A DNA stretch of 64,000 bases from Protea cynaroides (lineage: Eukaryota > Streptophyta > Magnoliopsida > Proteales > Proteaceae), in the NCBI GenBank assembly GCA_028583415.1, contig CM053269.1, positions 35,344,254 through 35,408,253 on the forward strand. The letters are read 5' to 3'. Below the pieces are notes generated by a model. That model was given only the letters and a program-made list of their open reading frames with translations. It was not told where the DNA came from and did no database searches. The translations under genes were made by a program, and so were the position numbers. This document shows positions 48,620-60,639 of this stretch, in pieces. The first letter of the stretch is position 1. Each line of letters begins with the position of its first letter.

Positions 48620-49367
48620 TGTTACACCCAATTCCGCACTACTCAGAATGGTGTGATGAACTGCTAATAAATCAACGGTTCAACCAAGATCTCGAATAGG
48701 TCCGTTTTCTTAAACCATACACATCCACAACCATAATCAGAGTAAATAAACATAGCGCGCGGAAGTCTTATATATTAAATGAACTGAGAATCGAAGAATG
48801 ATAACATAAATAAAATATCCAATTATCTTTCATTGACTAAGACATAAGTAAATAAAATAATCAATTATATTTCATTGATAATCCAAATAAAAATCTAATC
48901 GAAAATGCATGAGTTGCATTCGAATGACGAATCATGCGACTCCATCATAACTTCAACGTCCATCGCCGTCGCATGTCCATACATCGGAGCGTTGATATAA
49001 TCTTCTACAGTGGTACCTACATCATTAACTAAAAATATTCGACGTCGAAAGGGTGAGCATACATCACGGCTCAGTGAGCAAACTAAACAATGCAACAAAC
49101 ATATGCATGCATTCAATTCATATCTTTGGTCTGGTTCATAAGTTTGTAATGTGCAATAGAAAGGATAGGTGGCCGCCACACTGCTATACACGAATGTGTG
49201 GAACCGCCCAATGGATCAAACACTATTGCCAACGCCACATGCACCCACCATGGAATAGAGATAGAGCTAAAGTGCTTAGGACTGCACCGCATATCACTTC
49301 CCCTGATGCTCTACCCATACCAACACGTAAGCCCCTGTTAGTGAGGGCTTACAAACTGGGCTCGCAA
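48620..49367 (-). repeat. Chromovirus 5' LTR, inner part (U5 side)
   Basis: In plus orientation it begins TGTTACACCCAATTCC and runs to the CGCAA target at 49363-49367, where the solo LTR is inserted. It aligns with the left LTR and includes the 134-nt frame at 48895-49028. Confidence 0.9.
48895..49028 (-). CDS. Conserved 134-nt LTR reading frame (copy B)
   Basis: Same block in the right LTR of the same element as copy A, after an acceptor-like TTTTTAG. The product is like copy A, with NDVG at the start and HDSSFECNSC at the end, so one cysteine is lost. Unspliced, the frame is open to 49191. Confidence 0.4.
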
Positions 49368-51658
49368 TGTAAGACCCGTGTCAATCTAACCCGGTCTTAC
49401 CACCTTGAACCAGGTTTACCCATCATGGTTGAGTCAAATGGACCAATGGCGTGAAGGAGATCGAGATCCTAGGTATCAAATCGACCCAAAAACACTTAAT
49501 TTGAAGGGAAGGTCGCACACCCAGCTAAGCAGGGTCGGACCTCCCAAAGTAGAAAGTCAGACCCTCAATTTTGAAGGGAGGGTCGGACATCTTGAACCCT
49601 AGGGTCGACGGGATCATCGACCCTCGGTTATCGTAAGATATAGAAATTAGGAAATTTCCTAATTTTCGATTGGGATTCTTTCCTAATCTCAATGGGACTT
49701 ATTTAGGATGTTCCTACTCTATTTAAAGGACGTTCCTAAGCCTCTTTCACTCCTTTTTACAACCCTAATCGAATTGAGAGAAAGAGAAGAGAAGGACAAG
49801 AGGAAGAACAGAAGCAAGGAAGAAATTTAGCCAAAAGAGAAGAGTTGCAGAGAAGGAGTATTCTTCTCAGGTATGGATACTAATTCCATGAGTTTCTACA
49901 AACCTTAGGTTAGATATTGATGAGAGTGTGATCTCGGAGAAACCCAAACCATCAACCCATGGTTAGGTTTTCATGGGAAACCATGGGGGATTACATGAAA
50001 GCTATCTAGGTGGATTATACATGGTTTCAGACCATGGAATGAATGTAGAATGGAATGTAGGAGCAAGCCATAGGATCCCAAGCACAAAAAATGGACTAAA
50101 AGAGGGAACTGGACCAAAGTGCACCGAGGGTCGCACCGAGGGTCGATGACCATCCGACCCTAGGTGATACTGACCATCGTCCCTCAGTGTTCGGGAAGTT
50201 CAGAGTTTGGGGAGGATCGCACCCAGGGTCGATCATGACTCCGACCCTACCTCCGACCCTCAGTTGACAGAATGATTTTTAAATTCAGAATAAATTCTAA
50301 TTAAATTCTATCAACTTTGTTAGGTCTTCTAGCAATATAATAACAATATAAAAGTGATTCTAAAGCTTGAAAAAGTATCTATTAGCAAACTAAGGTGAGG
50401 AAACAGAACTCTAAACTAATTGGTTAATAATAAACTATTTTCTATTTCTTGAGTCCAATGCCATGCTTGATTCTATGCGAATATGTTTGTAATGTGCATA
50501 CAACATGTCATCCAATATTTCTATTATTGTTCATGCATATTTATTTTATTGTTTATAACATCATGATGATGATGATGATAGGAATAGGCATGTGATTGTA
50601 TGTGTGTGGTTGGTGTACTTGATGCGAGCGAGTATCAGGGGAGGTGTGATGAGAACGTCAATAAACGTTAACCTTTGACGGGTCTCAGCACTTTAGCTCT
50701 ATCTCTAACTCAAGTCTTGTGCATTAGCATCGTCGTATCACCATTACTTTAGTAGAACTATTATGTCGTAGAGTATCAGGGGAGGTGGTCTCGGTCCTTG
50801 TAGTATCTGACTCTACCGGGGGGCCTTAGCTCTATCTCTATGGACATTCTGAGGGATGATGGGGTGAGGCCTTGGATACACTTTTTGGTATTAGGATTGA
50901 TTAGTTGCGAGCCCAGTTTGCAAGTTCTCGCTAACAGGGGCTTACGTGTTGGTATGGTATTATATAGCAATAAACGTTAACCTTTGTTGTATAATGTCAT
51001 GATTAGGGTGGATGGGGATGACGATAAATGTTAACCTTCGGGTGGACTTCCACACCCTGTGTATAGAGGCGGGGTCAATAAACGTTAACCTTTGACCACC
51101 CAACCTTTCTATTACGCATTGCAAACTATAAACTAGACCAAAGATATGAATTGATTGCATGCATATGTATTGTTGCATTGTTTTGTCTACTCACTGAGCC
51201 GTGATGTGTGCTCACCCCTCGACGTCGAATATTTTTAGTTGATGATGTAGGTTATACGGTTGAAGATTTTATGAATTCTCCAGCATACGGGAACGTGGCA
51301 ACGATGGAAGCTGAAGTTGAAGTAGATACACATGACTCCTCTTGCGAGTGCAACTCATGTGTATTGGATTAGATATTTTCTTAGGTTTCTTTATTTAAAT
51401 TTAATAAAGACATGTATTTGATAGTTATTTATGTCTCAATTGATACAGAATAATTTACTATTTAATATTTATATCACATTAGATTCTCAGTTCATTTTAT
51501 TATAAGATTTTCGCTATTGTGTATTTACTCTGATTATGATTATGGATGTATGGGAGTTTAGATAACGCGGGGATAGCCTACTCGAGATCCTGGTTGAACC
51601 GTTGGTTTGCTAGCGGTTCATCACACCATTCTGTACAGTGTGGAATTGGGGTGTGACA
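49368..51658 (+). mobile_element. Solo LTR of the chromovirus family (copy E)
   Basis: A 2291-bp LTR from TGTAAGACCC to GGGGTGTGACA, in the opposite orientation to its host LTR, with target duplication CGCAA at 49363-49367 and 51659-51663. It contains a U3 motif array (49505-49625), TATA-like CTATTTAAA (49719), GA-rich leader and donor TTCTCAG|GTATGG (49887), second array (50115-50275) and the 134-nt frame. It has diverged clearly from the host LTR. It arose by recombination between the two LTRs of a full element. Confidence 0.9.
51239..51372 (+). CDS. Conserved 134-nt LTR reading frame (copy E)
   Basis: After ATTTTTAG: DDVGYTVEDF, MNSPAYGNVATM, then HDSSCECNSCVLD and a stop. The region upstream of the acceptor-like site has stops in this frame, so conservation starts at that site. 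Confidence 0.4.
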
Positions 51659-51663
51659 CGCAA

Positions 51664-53243
51664 CTAACCAATCCTAATGTCAAACAGTGTATCCAAGCCC
51701 TCACCCCAGCATCCCTCAATACGTCCATAGAGATAGAGCTAAGGCCCCCTGATAGAGTCAGAGACTACATGGTCTGAAACCACCTCCCCTGATGCCCTAC
51801 GACGTAATAGTTCTGCTAAGGTAATGACAATACGATGATGTTAGTGGACAAGACTTGAGTAGAGATAGAGCTAGAGTTTGGTGACCAGGATGAACCACAG
51901 TGTCACGTCCTCCCCCTGATGCTTTACTCACATCAAATACACTAACCACACACATACATTCACATGCCTATTCCTAACATCATCATCATCATCATGTTAT
52001 AAATAAATAGAATTAAATATGCATGAACATTAATAGCAGAAATATTGGATGACATGTTAAATGCACATTACAATCATACAAGCATGGAATCATTCATGGT
52101 ATTTGGACTCAATAAATAAAATAGTTTATTATTAGTCAATTAATTTAGGTCTTGTTTCCTCACCTTTGATTGAGCGTAGATCCTCGTTCAAGCTTTATGA
52201 ATCACTTTTAAATCACTAGAAAAACCTAACAAGTCGATAGATTTTAATTAGAATTAATTTCAATAGATTTAGACTAACTGAAATCGTAGGGTCGCAGGTA
52301 GGGTAGCACCTAGGGTAGCAGTTTCTACGACCCTAGGGTATAGGGTCAGACGTGGGGCCGGATACCATTCGACCCTAAGTGCGACCACACCCTCCCTAGG
52401 ACTTCCCGAGGGCATGTAGTCGATCATGTGGTCTCATAGGGTCGGATATCATTCGACCCTACGTGCGACCACACATATTCTGAGTCGATCTTTCATACTA
52501 AAGTCCATTCTTTCATGTTTGGATCCTTTGGCTTACTTTTATGGTCCATTCTATGATTGTTCTATGGCTCAAAAATTACAAGTTATATACTATTCATAGT
52601 CCATAATGATTTCCTCCATGGAATCTCTTGAAACTTATCCATGGATGGATGATTTGGGTTTCTCCTAATCCTATGTTCTTCATAACTATTCTAGGATCTC
52701 TTATTCAGGTAAGGAATTAAGTTCATACCTTTATTCAGAGGTTTCTCTGTACTTCCTCCTCTTCCTTAGTATTATTCTTCAAGTTTCCTTCTATTCTTCT
52801 CTTCCTTCTCTTTCTCTTTCTCTCACTTTCAATTAGGGTTGTAAAGGAGTGAAAGAGGCTAAGGGACGTCCTATTTATAGAGGAAAACCCTCCATAATAA
52901 GTCTCAATGAGTTTAGGAAAGATCCCCTTTGAATTAGGAAAGTTTTTTAATTTCTGGTTTCTGTCTGTCATCGTAGGGTCGGACGTAGGGTCGCAGGATC
53001 CGTCGACCCTACACCTTCTTAGTCTTCCGACCCTATGACTAAAAAGTCATGGTTTGGACTTCTTGAGCTGGGGTCGACCCTACCTGTTTAGGCATGCGAC
53101 CCTACCCTCACATTTACTATTTTTGGGTTAGACTTCATACCTGGTCTTGTGATTTCTTCATGCACTTGGTCCACTTGGCTCGACCATGATAGGTAGACCT
53201 GATACAAGGTGGTAAGACCGGTTAATTCGATACGGGTCTTACA
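51664..53243 (-). repeat. Chromovirus 5' LTR, outer part (U3 side)
   Basis: Resumes after the solo LTR. Motif array (52285-52480), donor at 52728, GA-rich leader, TATA box (CTATAAATA, 52872-52880), U3 array (52972-53110), and end TGTAAGACCC at 53243 followed by the ACTCC duplication. Confidence 0.9.
52872..52880 (-). promoter_or_regulatory. TATA box of the chromovirus 5' LTR
   Basis: CTATAAATA on the minus strand. It lies upstream of a GA-rich leader and matches TATA boxes at the same place in LTR A (40720-40728) and the solo LTR at 54754. It would start the gag-pol RNA about 30 bases further on. Confidence 0.6.
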
Positions 53244-53248
53244 ACTCC

Positions 53249-54410
53249 TCTAACTAACAAAAATGAAGCTAGAAGTATTCTTCTATCTCTACATTTAGCA
53301 AAATCTGAATCTTAGTAACTCATTAGCTCTAAAATATCAACATGTCTATATATGAGCATGTGACCCTTGGGGCCGTATAGGTACCTCAGTACTTCCTTTG
53401 CTACTATCCAATGTAGTAAATCAAGGTTCTTTTGTAACCTACCTAATATTCCCACTAAAAAAGAGATGTTAGGCCTGCTATAGACATAAGCATACATCAA
53501 ATTACCTATTGCTGATGCATAAGGGATATTTTGTATTGCCTGTTGTTTCAAATTAATCTTCAGACATTGCTCCAGACTAAGTCTGTCGCCTTTAGCAAGA
53601 GGTGCTACACTTGATGAACATTGTTTCATCTTGAACCATTCTAAAACTATATCATTATAACCTTTTTAGGACAGTCTTAAGGACTTAAGATACTTGTCCA
53701 TGTGAATTTCTATGCCTAAGTCATAGGAAGCTTTACCCATATCATTCATGTCAAAGTTTTGGGTCAAAAAATGTTTAGTCTCATGTAACATCCCTAGATC
53801 ATTGCTAGCTATAAGGATGTCATCCACATATGACACTAGTATGGTGAACCAAGTTCCCTTGATCTTTATGTAAATGCATTGATCAACTCGATCCTCCACA
53901 AAATCATAGAAAGTAATCGTGCTATCAAAATTCAAATACCATTATCGGGAAGCTTGTTTCAATCATATACGGATCTCTTAAGCTTGCATACTAGATGATC
54001 TCCTTCATCCGAACTAAAAACCTTCAGGTTGATCCATGTATACCTCCTCAATTAGATCACCATTCAAAAATGTCGTCTTGACATCCATCTGGTGTAGCTC
54101 AAGATCATAGTGAGCCACCAATGCCATGATGATCATCAAAGAATCTTTTATAGATACGGAAAAAAAGATTTCTTTATAATCAATGTTTGCCTTCTGATTA
54201 TAACCTTTTGCAATAAGTCGGGTCTTGTATCCTTTGATATTGCCGTGTGGATCTCTTTTAGTCTTGAAAACCCATTTACACCCCACAGTGGAGGTGCTCT
54301 TAAGCAATTCTACAAGTTCCCATACTTGATTCTTTAACATAGATTTCATTTCATCCTTCATGGCATCATGCTATAGAATGGAATCTACACAACCCATAGC
54401 CTATGAAAAT
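53249..54410 (-). pseudogene. Copia element 2: reverse transcriptase
   Basis: Minus-strand frames give the copia reverse transcriptase: VGCKWVFKTKRDPHGNI, YKTRLIAKGYNQ, LHQMDVKTTFLNGDL, then the catalytic LVSYVDDILIASND, MKQCSSS.. and YASAIGNLMYA, RPNISFLVG. Stops and shifts lie near 54362, 54013, 53936, 53665 and 53311. The frame continues into the RNase H block at 24988 across the chromovirus. Confidence 0.85.
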
Positions 54411-56590
54411 TGTAAGACCCATATTGAACTAATCGGTCTTACATCCTTGTACTAGGTCTACCTATCATAGTCGAGCCAAGTGGACTAAGTGCGTGAAGAA
54501 AATCACAAGACTAGGTATGAGTCTAACCCAAAAAATAGTAAATGTGAGGGTAGGGTCGACCCCACCTCAACAGAAGTCCAACATATGATTTTCTAGTCAT
54601 AGGATTGCATGACTAGAAAAACGTAGGGTCGACGGATCCTGCGACCCTACGTCCAACCCTACGATGACAGACAGAAACCGTAAATAGGAAACTTTTCTAA
54701 TTCTAAGGGCTTCTTTCCTAAACTCAATGAGACTTATTTTGTAGGGTTTTTCTCTATAAATAGGACATCCCTTAGCCTCTTTCACTCCTTTTAGAACCCT
54801 AATTGAAAGTGAGAAAAGAGAAAGAGAAGGAAAAGAAGAAGAGAAGGAAAATTGAAGAAAAGACTAAGGAAGAGGAGGAAGTTCAGAGAAACCTATGAAT
54901 CTCAGCCAACCTCTGGTATGAACCTAATTTTCTTCATAAATTAAGAGCCTAGAATAGATTATGAGGGAGTTAGGATTAAGAGAAACCCAAATCATCCATC
55001 CATGGACAAGTTCCAAAGGAATCCATGGAAGTAATCATCATAGGCAATGAAAAGTGTGTAAAAATCATAGTTATGAGCCATAGAACAATCTTAGAATGGA
55101 CCTACAAGACCACAGGATCGATCACATACCCTTGGGAAGTCCCAGGGAGGATGTGGTCGCACGTAGGGTCGATTGGTAACCGACCCCACGTCCGACCCTA
55201 GGTGCTGCCCTACCTGCGACCCTACGATTTCAGCTAGTCTAAATTTGTTGGAATTAATTATAATTAAAATCTATCGACTTGTTAGGCCTTTCTAGTGATT
55301 TAAAGGTGATTCATAAAGCTTGAACGAGGATCTACACTCAATCAAAGGTGAGGGAACAAGACCTAAACTAATTGGCTAATAATAAACTGTTTTTATTTAT
55401 TGAGTCCAATACCATGTATGATTCTATGATTGTATGATTGTAATGTGCATATCACATGTCATCTACTATTCCTGTTATTACTGTTCATGTATATTTAATT
55501 CAGTTTATTTACAACATTATGATGATGATGATGATGCTAGGAATAGGCATGTGAATGTTTGTATGTGGTTAGTGTACTTGATGCGAGTGGGGCATCAGGG
55601 AAAGTGTGATGCGATGCGGTCCTAAGCACTTTAGTCCTATCTCTACTCAAGTTTTGTCTACTGATATCGTCGTATCGCCATTACCTTAGCAGAACTATTA
55701 CGTCGTAGGACATCAGGGGAGGTGGTCTCGGACCGTGTAGTCTCTGACTCTGTCGGGGGGCCTCAGCTCTATCTCTATGGACGTATTGAGGGATGCTGGG
55801 GTGAGGCCTTGGATACACTGTTTGACATTATGATTGGTTAGTTGCGAGCCTAGTTTACAAGCCCTCGCCAACAGGGGCTTACGTGTTGGTATGGGTAGAG
55901 CATCAGGAGAAGTGTGATGCGGTGTGGTCCTAAGCACTTTAGTTATATCTCTATTCCATGGTGGGGTGGATGTGGACGATAATGGTGTTTGATCCATTGG
56001 GTGGGCTTACACACCCTGTGTATAGAGGCGAGACGGCCACCGAACCTTTCTATAGCACATTGCAAACTTATGAACCAGACCAAAGATATGAATTGAATGC
56101 ATGCATATGTTTGTTGCATTGTTTTGTTTACTCACTGAGCCGTGATGTGTGCTCACCCTTTCGACGTCGAATACTTTTAGTTGATGATGCAGATACCATG
56201 GTTGAAGACTATATGAATGCTCCTATGTATGGACATGCGGCGGCGATGGATGTTGAAGTTATGGTGGAGTCGCATGATTCGTCATGCAAGTGCAACTCTT
56301 GTATTTTTGATTAAAATTTTATTCAATTTATATAGACGATGTAATTGATTAAATATTTTATTTTATGTCTTAGTCGATGGAGAATAATTGGATAATTTAT
56401 TATTTTATAATTGTTAGACTCTCAGTTCATTAGTATAAAGACTTCCGCTACTGTGTATTTACTCTGATTATTATTGTGGATGTGTATGGTTAAAGTAAAC
56501 GGACATAGTCTATTCGAGATCCTAGTTGAACTGTTGGTTAATTATAGGTTCATCACACCATTCTGAATAGTACAGAATTGGGGTGTGACA
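54411..56590 (+). mobile_element. Solo LTR of the chromovirus family (copy C)
   Basis: A 2180-bp LTR from TGTAAGACCC to GGGGTGTGACA with target duplication AAAAT (54406-54410, 56591-56595), inserted in the copia pol region. Contents: U3 array (54545-54665), TATA box CTATAAATA (54754-54762), GA-rich leader (about 54805-54900), donor CTCTG|GTATG (54915/54916), second array (55125-55230), 134-nt frame and the U5 end. It is closer to the 24989-53243 element than the solo LTR at 49368. Confidence 0.92.
56181..56314 (+). CDS. Conserved 134-nt LTR reading frame (copy C)
   Basis: After ACTTTTAG: DDADTMVEDY, MNAPMYGHAAAMDVEV, then HDSSCKCNSCIFD and a stop. Unspliced, the frame is open back to 55958. 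Same length as the other four copies. Confidence 0.4.
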
Positions 56591-56595
56591 AAAAT

Positions 56596-58610
56596 GATGT
56601 CGGATCATTACTAATTCCAATATCAGTTTCACAATCTTAGAGATATACTTCATAATTTAAAGGGATTACTGATTTTCTCTTTCTCGAGGATCTCCTTAAA
56701 ACTTATGACTCATTATTGTTTTCTTGATTCTGGACCACAGGTTCAGCGACAATTATTTCCTGATGTAGTGTATCTTGATGTGGTACTTCATCATGAGCTT
56801 ATGGGGTCTCATGAAAAGTACCACTAGTAAAGGGATAAAACCCTGACCATCAGATGTAGAAGGGATTGTTGATACATATTCTTCATTGAACTCAATGTTT
56901 CGACCCTGTATACTCCCATTGTTGTCCCCATCTTCTAGAAACTTGGCAACTTTAGACTTTACAATGGTAAGATTGTATGAGGGACAATAAAACTTGTAAC
57001 CCTTAGATCTTTTAGAATAGTCAATGAAATATCCACTGACTGTTGTAGGGTCCAACTTCTAAAGATGTGGATTGTAGACTCTTATTTCGGCTTGATAGTC
57101 TCATATGCGAGTATGTTTCAAACTAGGTTTCCATCAATTCCACAACTCAAAAGGAGTTTTGGGAACCAACTTGGATGGTACCCTATTCAAGATATATACC
57201 ACTATCTTAAGAGCTTTACTCCATAATTTTAGAGGTAGATTAGAATTATTAATCATACTCCTGACCATATCCATAAGTGTACGGTTCTTTCTCTCAGCAA
57301 TGTCATTTTGATCTGGAGATCCAGGTATGTCATATTATGGTACAATACCTTGCTCTTGAAGATACAGCGTAAATGGGCTAGGTCTTTGACCATATTCTGT
57401 GGTTCTATCATAATATTCTCCACCTCTATTTGATTTCATGATCTTGATCATTTTTTTAGTCTATTTCTTTACTTCTGTCTTGAAGTTCTTAAATGCTTCT
57501 AATGCCTCATCTTTATGAACTAGAAGATAGAGATACATGAATCTTGAATGGTCATCAGTGAAGGAGATAAAGTATCTCTGACCATTCAAACAATGAGTGA
57601 AAAATAGTCTACAGATATCTGTATGTATGATTTCTAGAAGTTCAGTTGACCTTTCAACATCTGCTTTCCCTTGATGCAGTCCACATATAATCCCAGATCA
57701 GTGAAATCAAGAGTCTCAAAGATTCCATCATTCACTAATCTTTTAATTCTGTCATTAAATATGTGACCTAATTTAAGATGCCATAACTGAGAGGATTTCA
57801 CATTCACATTCATTCTCTTTATGCCAATATTGTTTACAGAGAGTAAATTACTTTCATATGTTGGATCTAGATTTAAGAAAAATAAATCATCAACCAAAGA
57901 ACCTAAACCAATGAATACATTGTTCTTAAAAATCCTTATTTTTGTACCTGAATAATTAAATACATAACCCAAAGGTGTTAATCTATAAACATAAATCAAA
58001 TTCTTTGCAAATGATGGAACATAGAAAGTTTTCTCTAAATCCAACACATATCCAGATTACAATATCAATCTATAGACACCTAGAGTTTCCACTTGAGATT
58101 TCATCTGATTTCTTGAATGGATGTGTCTCTTTGTTTCTTTCGAAAGTCTTGTTTACTGAAAGCCTTGCAAGGTATTAGCCATATGGATTGTTGATCCAGA
58201 ATCAATCCACCAGTTATTTGAATGAGAATCAAGTAAATTTGATTCATAACAAACCAAAGTTCTCTGAGCTAAGATATCCCTCATGTGTGTAATGTGGTCA
58301 CACAAATCAGCCTTACCATTGTTACTTAATGAGTTTGATTTTTCCATTGGAGTACTTACTAACATCTTGTTTGAACTCACAAACTAAGCATTAATTGCCT
58401 TCATGTAGTCAATGACCTTCTTACATTCAGAAATTGATCTTTTAATGCTCTTGTTGATATTGTTCATGACAAGCATCAGGCTCAAGTGATTAGACCGCTC
58501 CCACTTATCATAATGAACAATTTTGGACTGACGTATTGGAATCTGTGAGAGCAACGGGCTCTTCTATATGGAGTGCCATATCCAAATCCACGCACTCTAA
58601 GGTTAAATAA
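56596..58610 (-). pseudogene. Copia element 2: gag end, protease, integrase
   Basis: From right to left on the minus strand: gag remnant (LDMALHIEEPVAL, WERSNHLSLML, ISECKKVIDYM; about 58610-58380); protease site WWIDSGSTIHM near 58200; GAG-pre-integrase segment (FYVPSFAKNLIYV, LWHLKLGHI; 58047-57634); integrase core (SNRGGEYY, NRTLMDMVRSM, LWSKALK, ILNRVPSK); then the linker with TVSGYFIDYSKRSKGYKFY at 57055-56900. Many stops. The upstream gag start and the 5' LTR are not found on the right side, so the element is truncated there. Confidence 0.83.
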
Positions 58611-59300
58611 ATCACTTATTTTCAATCTGAATAAATTTCCCTAGTAAGCATTGGGAGACTAATCTGGTTATAAACTAAAAACAACAATAAGGAAGTTTAG
58701 ATTTATTGGCGTACAACTCTATACTGATATCAACCCACGTCAATAATCAGTCACACATTAAAATTTATTATAATCTTCCTATGGACTAAACTTATAATCA
58801 ATTTCAGTATGTGAAACTTTACACTAAGTTGATTGATATCAAACTTAAGTAACAGACTGATGTATCCTACAAAATTATCTGTGGGTTAAGATTATAGTCT
58901 ACATCTGTCTAAGCCTATATTAATAAGACTAGAATGCTACACTATAATTCAGAAGATTGTTCCACACCTGTATGCAGAAGAATGCTCACATTGTCTTGTA
59001 GTTTCACATTCTACCTTATTCCATCTTTTCACATAAAAAAGAATATTTTTCTGTGGGGATAATATCCAGTCCCAATGCAAAAGATGCAATTTTCTGATGC
59101 CTACCACTAGAAGGGTATTTTAGTCTTTTATGACATCCTTTAATAAGCACTTATATGTATTAAAAAATAAAACTCATTATTTTCTTGATTTTAACATAAA
59201 ACTTTATTATAAGGGTATATTAGTCATTTATGGAATCCTTGAAAAAAACATTCATAAGTGTTAATATAAGGCTAACAATTTCAAAAATTCCTAATAGTTT
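58611..59300. other. AT-rich flank right of copia element 2, nothing recognised
   Basis: No LTR end, primer site or coding frame could be placed. Short segments around 59130-59275 are loosely repeated (GGGTATTTTAGTC/GGGTATATTAGTC; ATAAGCACTTATA/ATTCATAAGTGTT). Confidence 0.35.
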
Positions 59301-59379
59301 ATTCTTTACTTTATTTAACACAGACTTTTAATGACATTTGTTACTGTCACTAAAACAGTGAAATAAACCTTACTGTATT

Positions 59380-59573
59380 CATGTATTAGCGGCGGTTATT
59401 CCTTAATGGCACTAAACAGTAAGATAAACATTCTGTTATGTACATTTATATACAGTGGCGTTCTGTCTTTAATTGTCATGTATTAGCGGCGGTTATTCCT
59501 TAATGGCACTAAACAGTAAGATAAACATTCTGTTATGTACATTTATATACAGTGGCGTTCTGTCTTTAATTGT
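59380..59573. repeat. 97-bp perfect tandem duplication
   Basis: CATGTATTAGCGGCGGTTAT begins at 59380 and again at 59477. Both units are identical as read, through ..CTGTCTTTAATTGT. Confidence 0.9.
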
Positions 59574-59619
59574 CACTAAAATAGTGCTCAATACATTCTG
59601 TTCTGTACATAGATACAGA

Positions 59620-59736
59620 TTTAAAAAAAAAAAAAATAAAAAATTAAAAAAAATAAAAAATAAAAAAAAAAAAAATAAATTTTTTTAAGGTGGGGGTGGT
59701 GAAAATAATATAAAAAAATTTTAATAAAAAAAAAAA

Positions 59737-59775
<39 letters not shown>

Positions 59776-59790
59776 ATAAAATTAAATTTG
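59620..59790. repeat. A-rich low-complexity tract
   Basis: Long A-runs broken by single T bases. Length is likely unstable and could include assembly error. Confidence 0.85.
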
Positions 59791-59809
59791 TTTATTGGGG
59801 TGTCGCTCC

Positions 59810-60130
59810 CTTAACGTTTTCTAGAAAACGGAAAGAACCCCTCTTTTTTACCCCCCCCAAGACTGGAACCAAAACCAAACCTCACCCCCCTCTCCAAAAC
59901 TTTTGATACAAAACCAACCCCCCCCGTCTCCCCCCCTTCAAAATTGGATACCAAAACCCTAAACCCTTCCCACGTTCCCCCCTCTTCCTTTTCTCTCAAA
60001 ATCTTGGATTATCTCAAAACCCTAAACCCCCTCTTCCACGTTTCTCCCCTTCCTTTTTTCAAAACTTGATTACTCCAAAACCAAAACCCTCACTTCACGT
60101 TCCCCCCCCTTCCTTTCTCCAAAACTGATT
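59810..60130. repeat. C-rich minisatellite of about 50-60 bp units
   Basis: Four to five imperfect units with CCAAAACCCTAAACCC, CACGTT(C/T)CCCC, CTTCCTTTTCTC and CAAAACTTGGATTA. The AAACCCTAAA words are part of the unit, not telomere. An A-run at 60187-60226 follows. Confidence 0.75.
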
Positions 60131-60194
60131 ACATTTACATAAATAATAATATTATATACATATATACACAAATTAATAACAACAACAACAAAAA

Positions 60195-60229
<35 letters not shown>

Positions 60230-60639
60230 AATACAGCCAGAAGAAGAAACGGGAGGAGGGAAAGAAGAGGAGCAGGCCAGGCAGAAGACGGAAGGGCGCC
60301 ACCCCGCACCCGCAAAGAGGCCCACCAAAGCCATTGGAAAAAAAAGAGGAAAAGAACGAACCGACGAGAACGAAAAGAACCAAGCGACGAAGAGCAACAG
60401 GGACCCGGGACCCGGACCCACTAAACCAGAAGAAGAAAAGGCTGCAAAAGATCCATATGTCTGTAAATGTCAGCAAAAGAAAACAGTACTTTTAACGACG
60501 TTTATAAAACACTGTCACAAAAAATGCAGTCACTGTCTGTTATCTTTTAGCGACGTTTAGAACTAACTGTCATAGAAATATAGTCACATAAAGCTGTGAC
60601 GTTCGGTTCATAACTATATAATGGTGAAATATAATGAAA

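Larger units (their letters stand above)
24989..53243 (-). mobile_element. Ty3/gypsy chromovirus (Tekay/Del type) with two nested insertions
   Basis: Full-length minus-strand element between 5-bp duplications ACTCC at 24984-24988 and 53244-53248. LTRs read TGTAA..(C/T)..GACA in element orientation, about 2.3 kb each once nested DNA is removed (left 24989-26097 plus 39859-41091; right 48620-49367 plus 51664-53243). Order from 5' to 3': LTR, tRNA-Met primer site, 2.6-kb leader holding an opposite-strand gene, gag, protease, reverse transcriptase, RNase H, integrase with chromodomain-like C-terminus, polypurine tract, LTR. gag-pol has stops and frameshifts, so the copy is not autonomous. By hand the two LTRs differ at roughly one base in ten near their ends, much more than the LTRs of the nested LARD. 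Confidence 0.92.
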
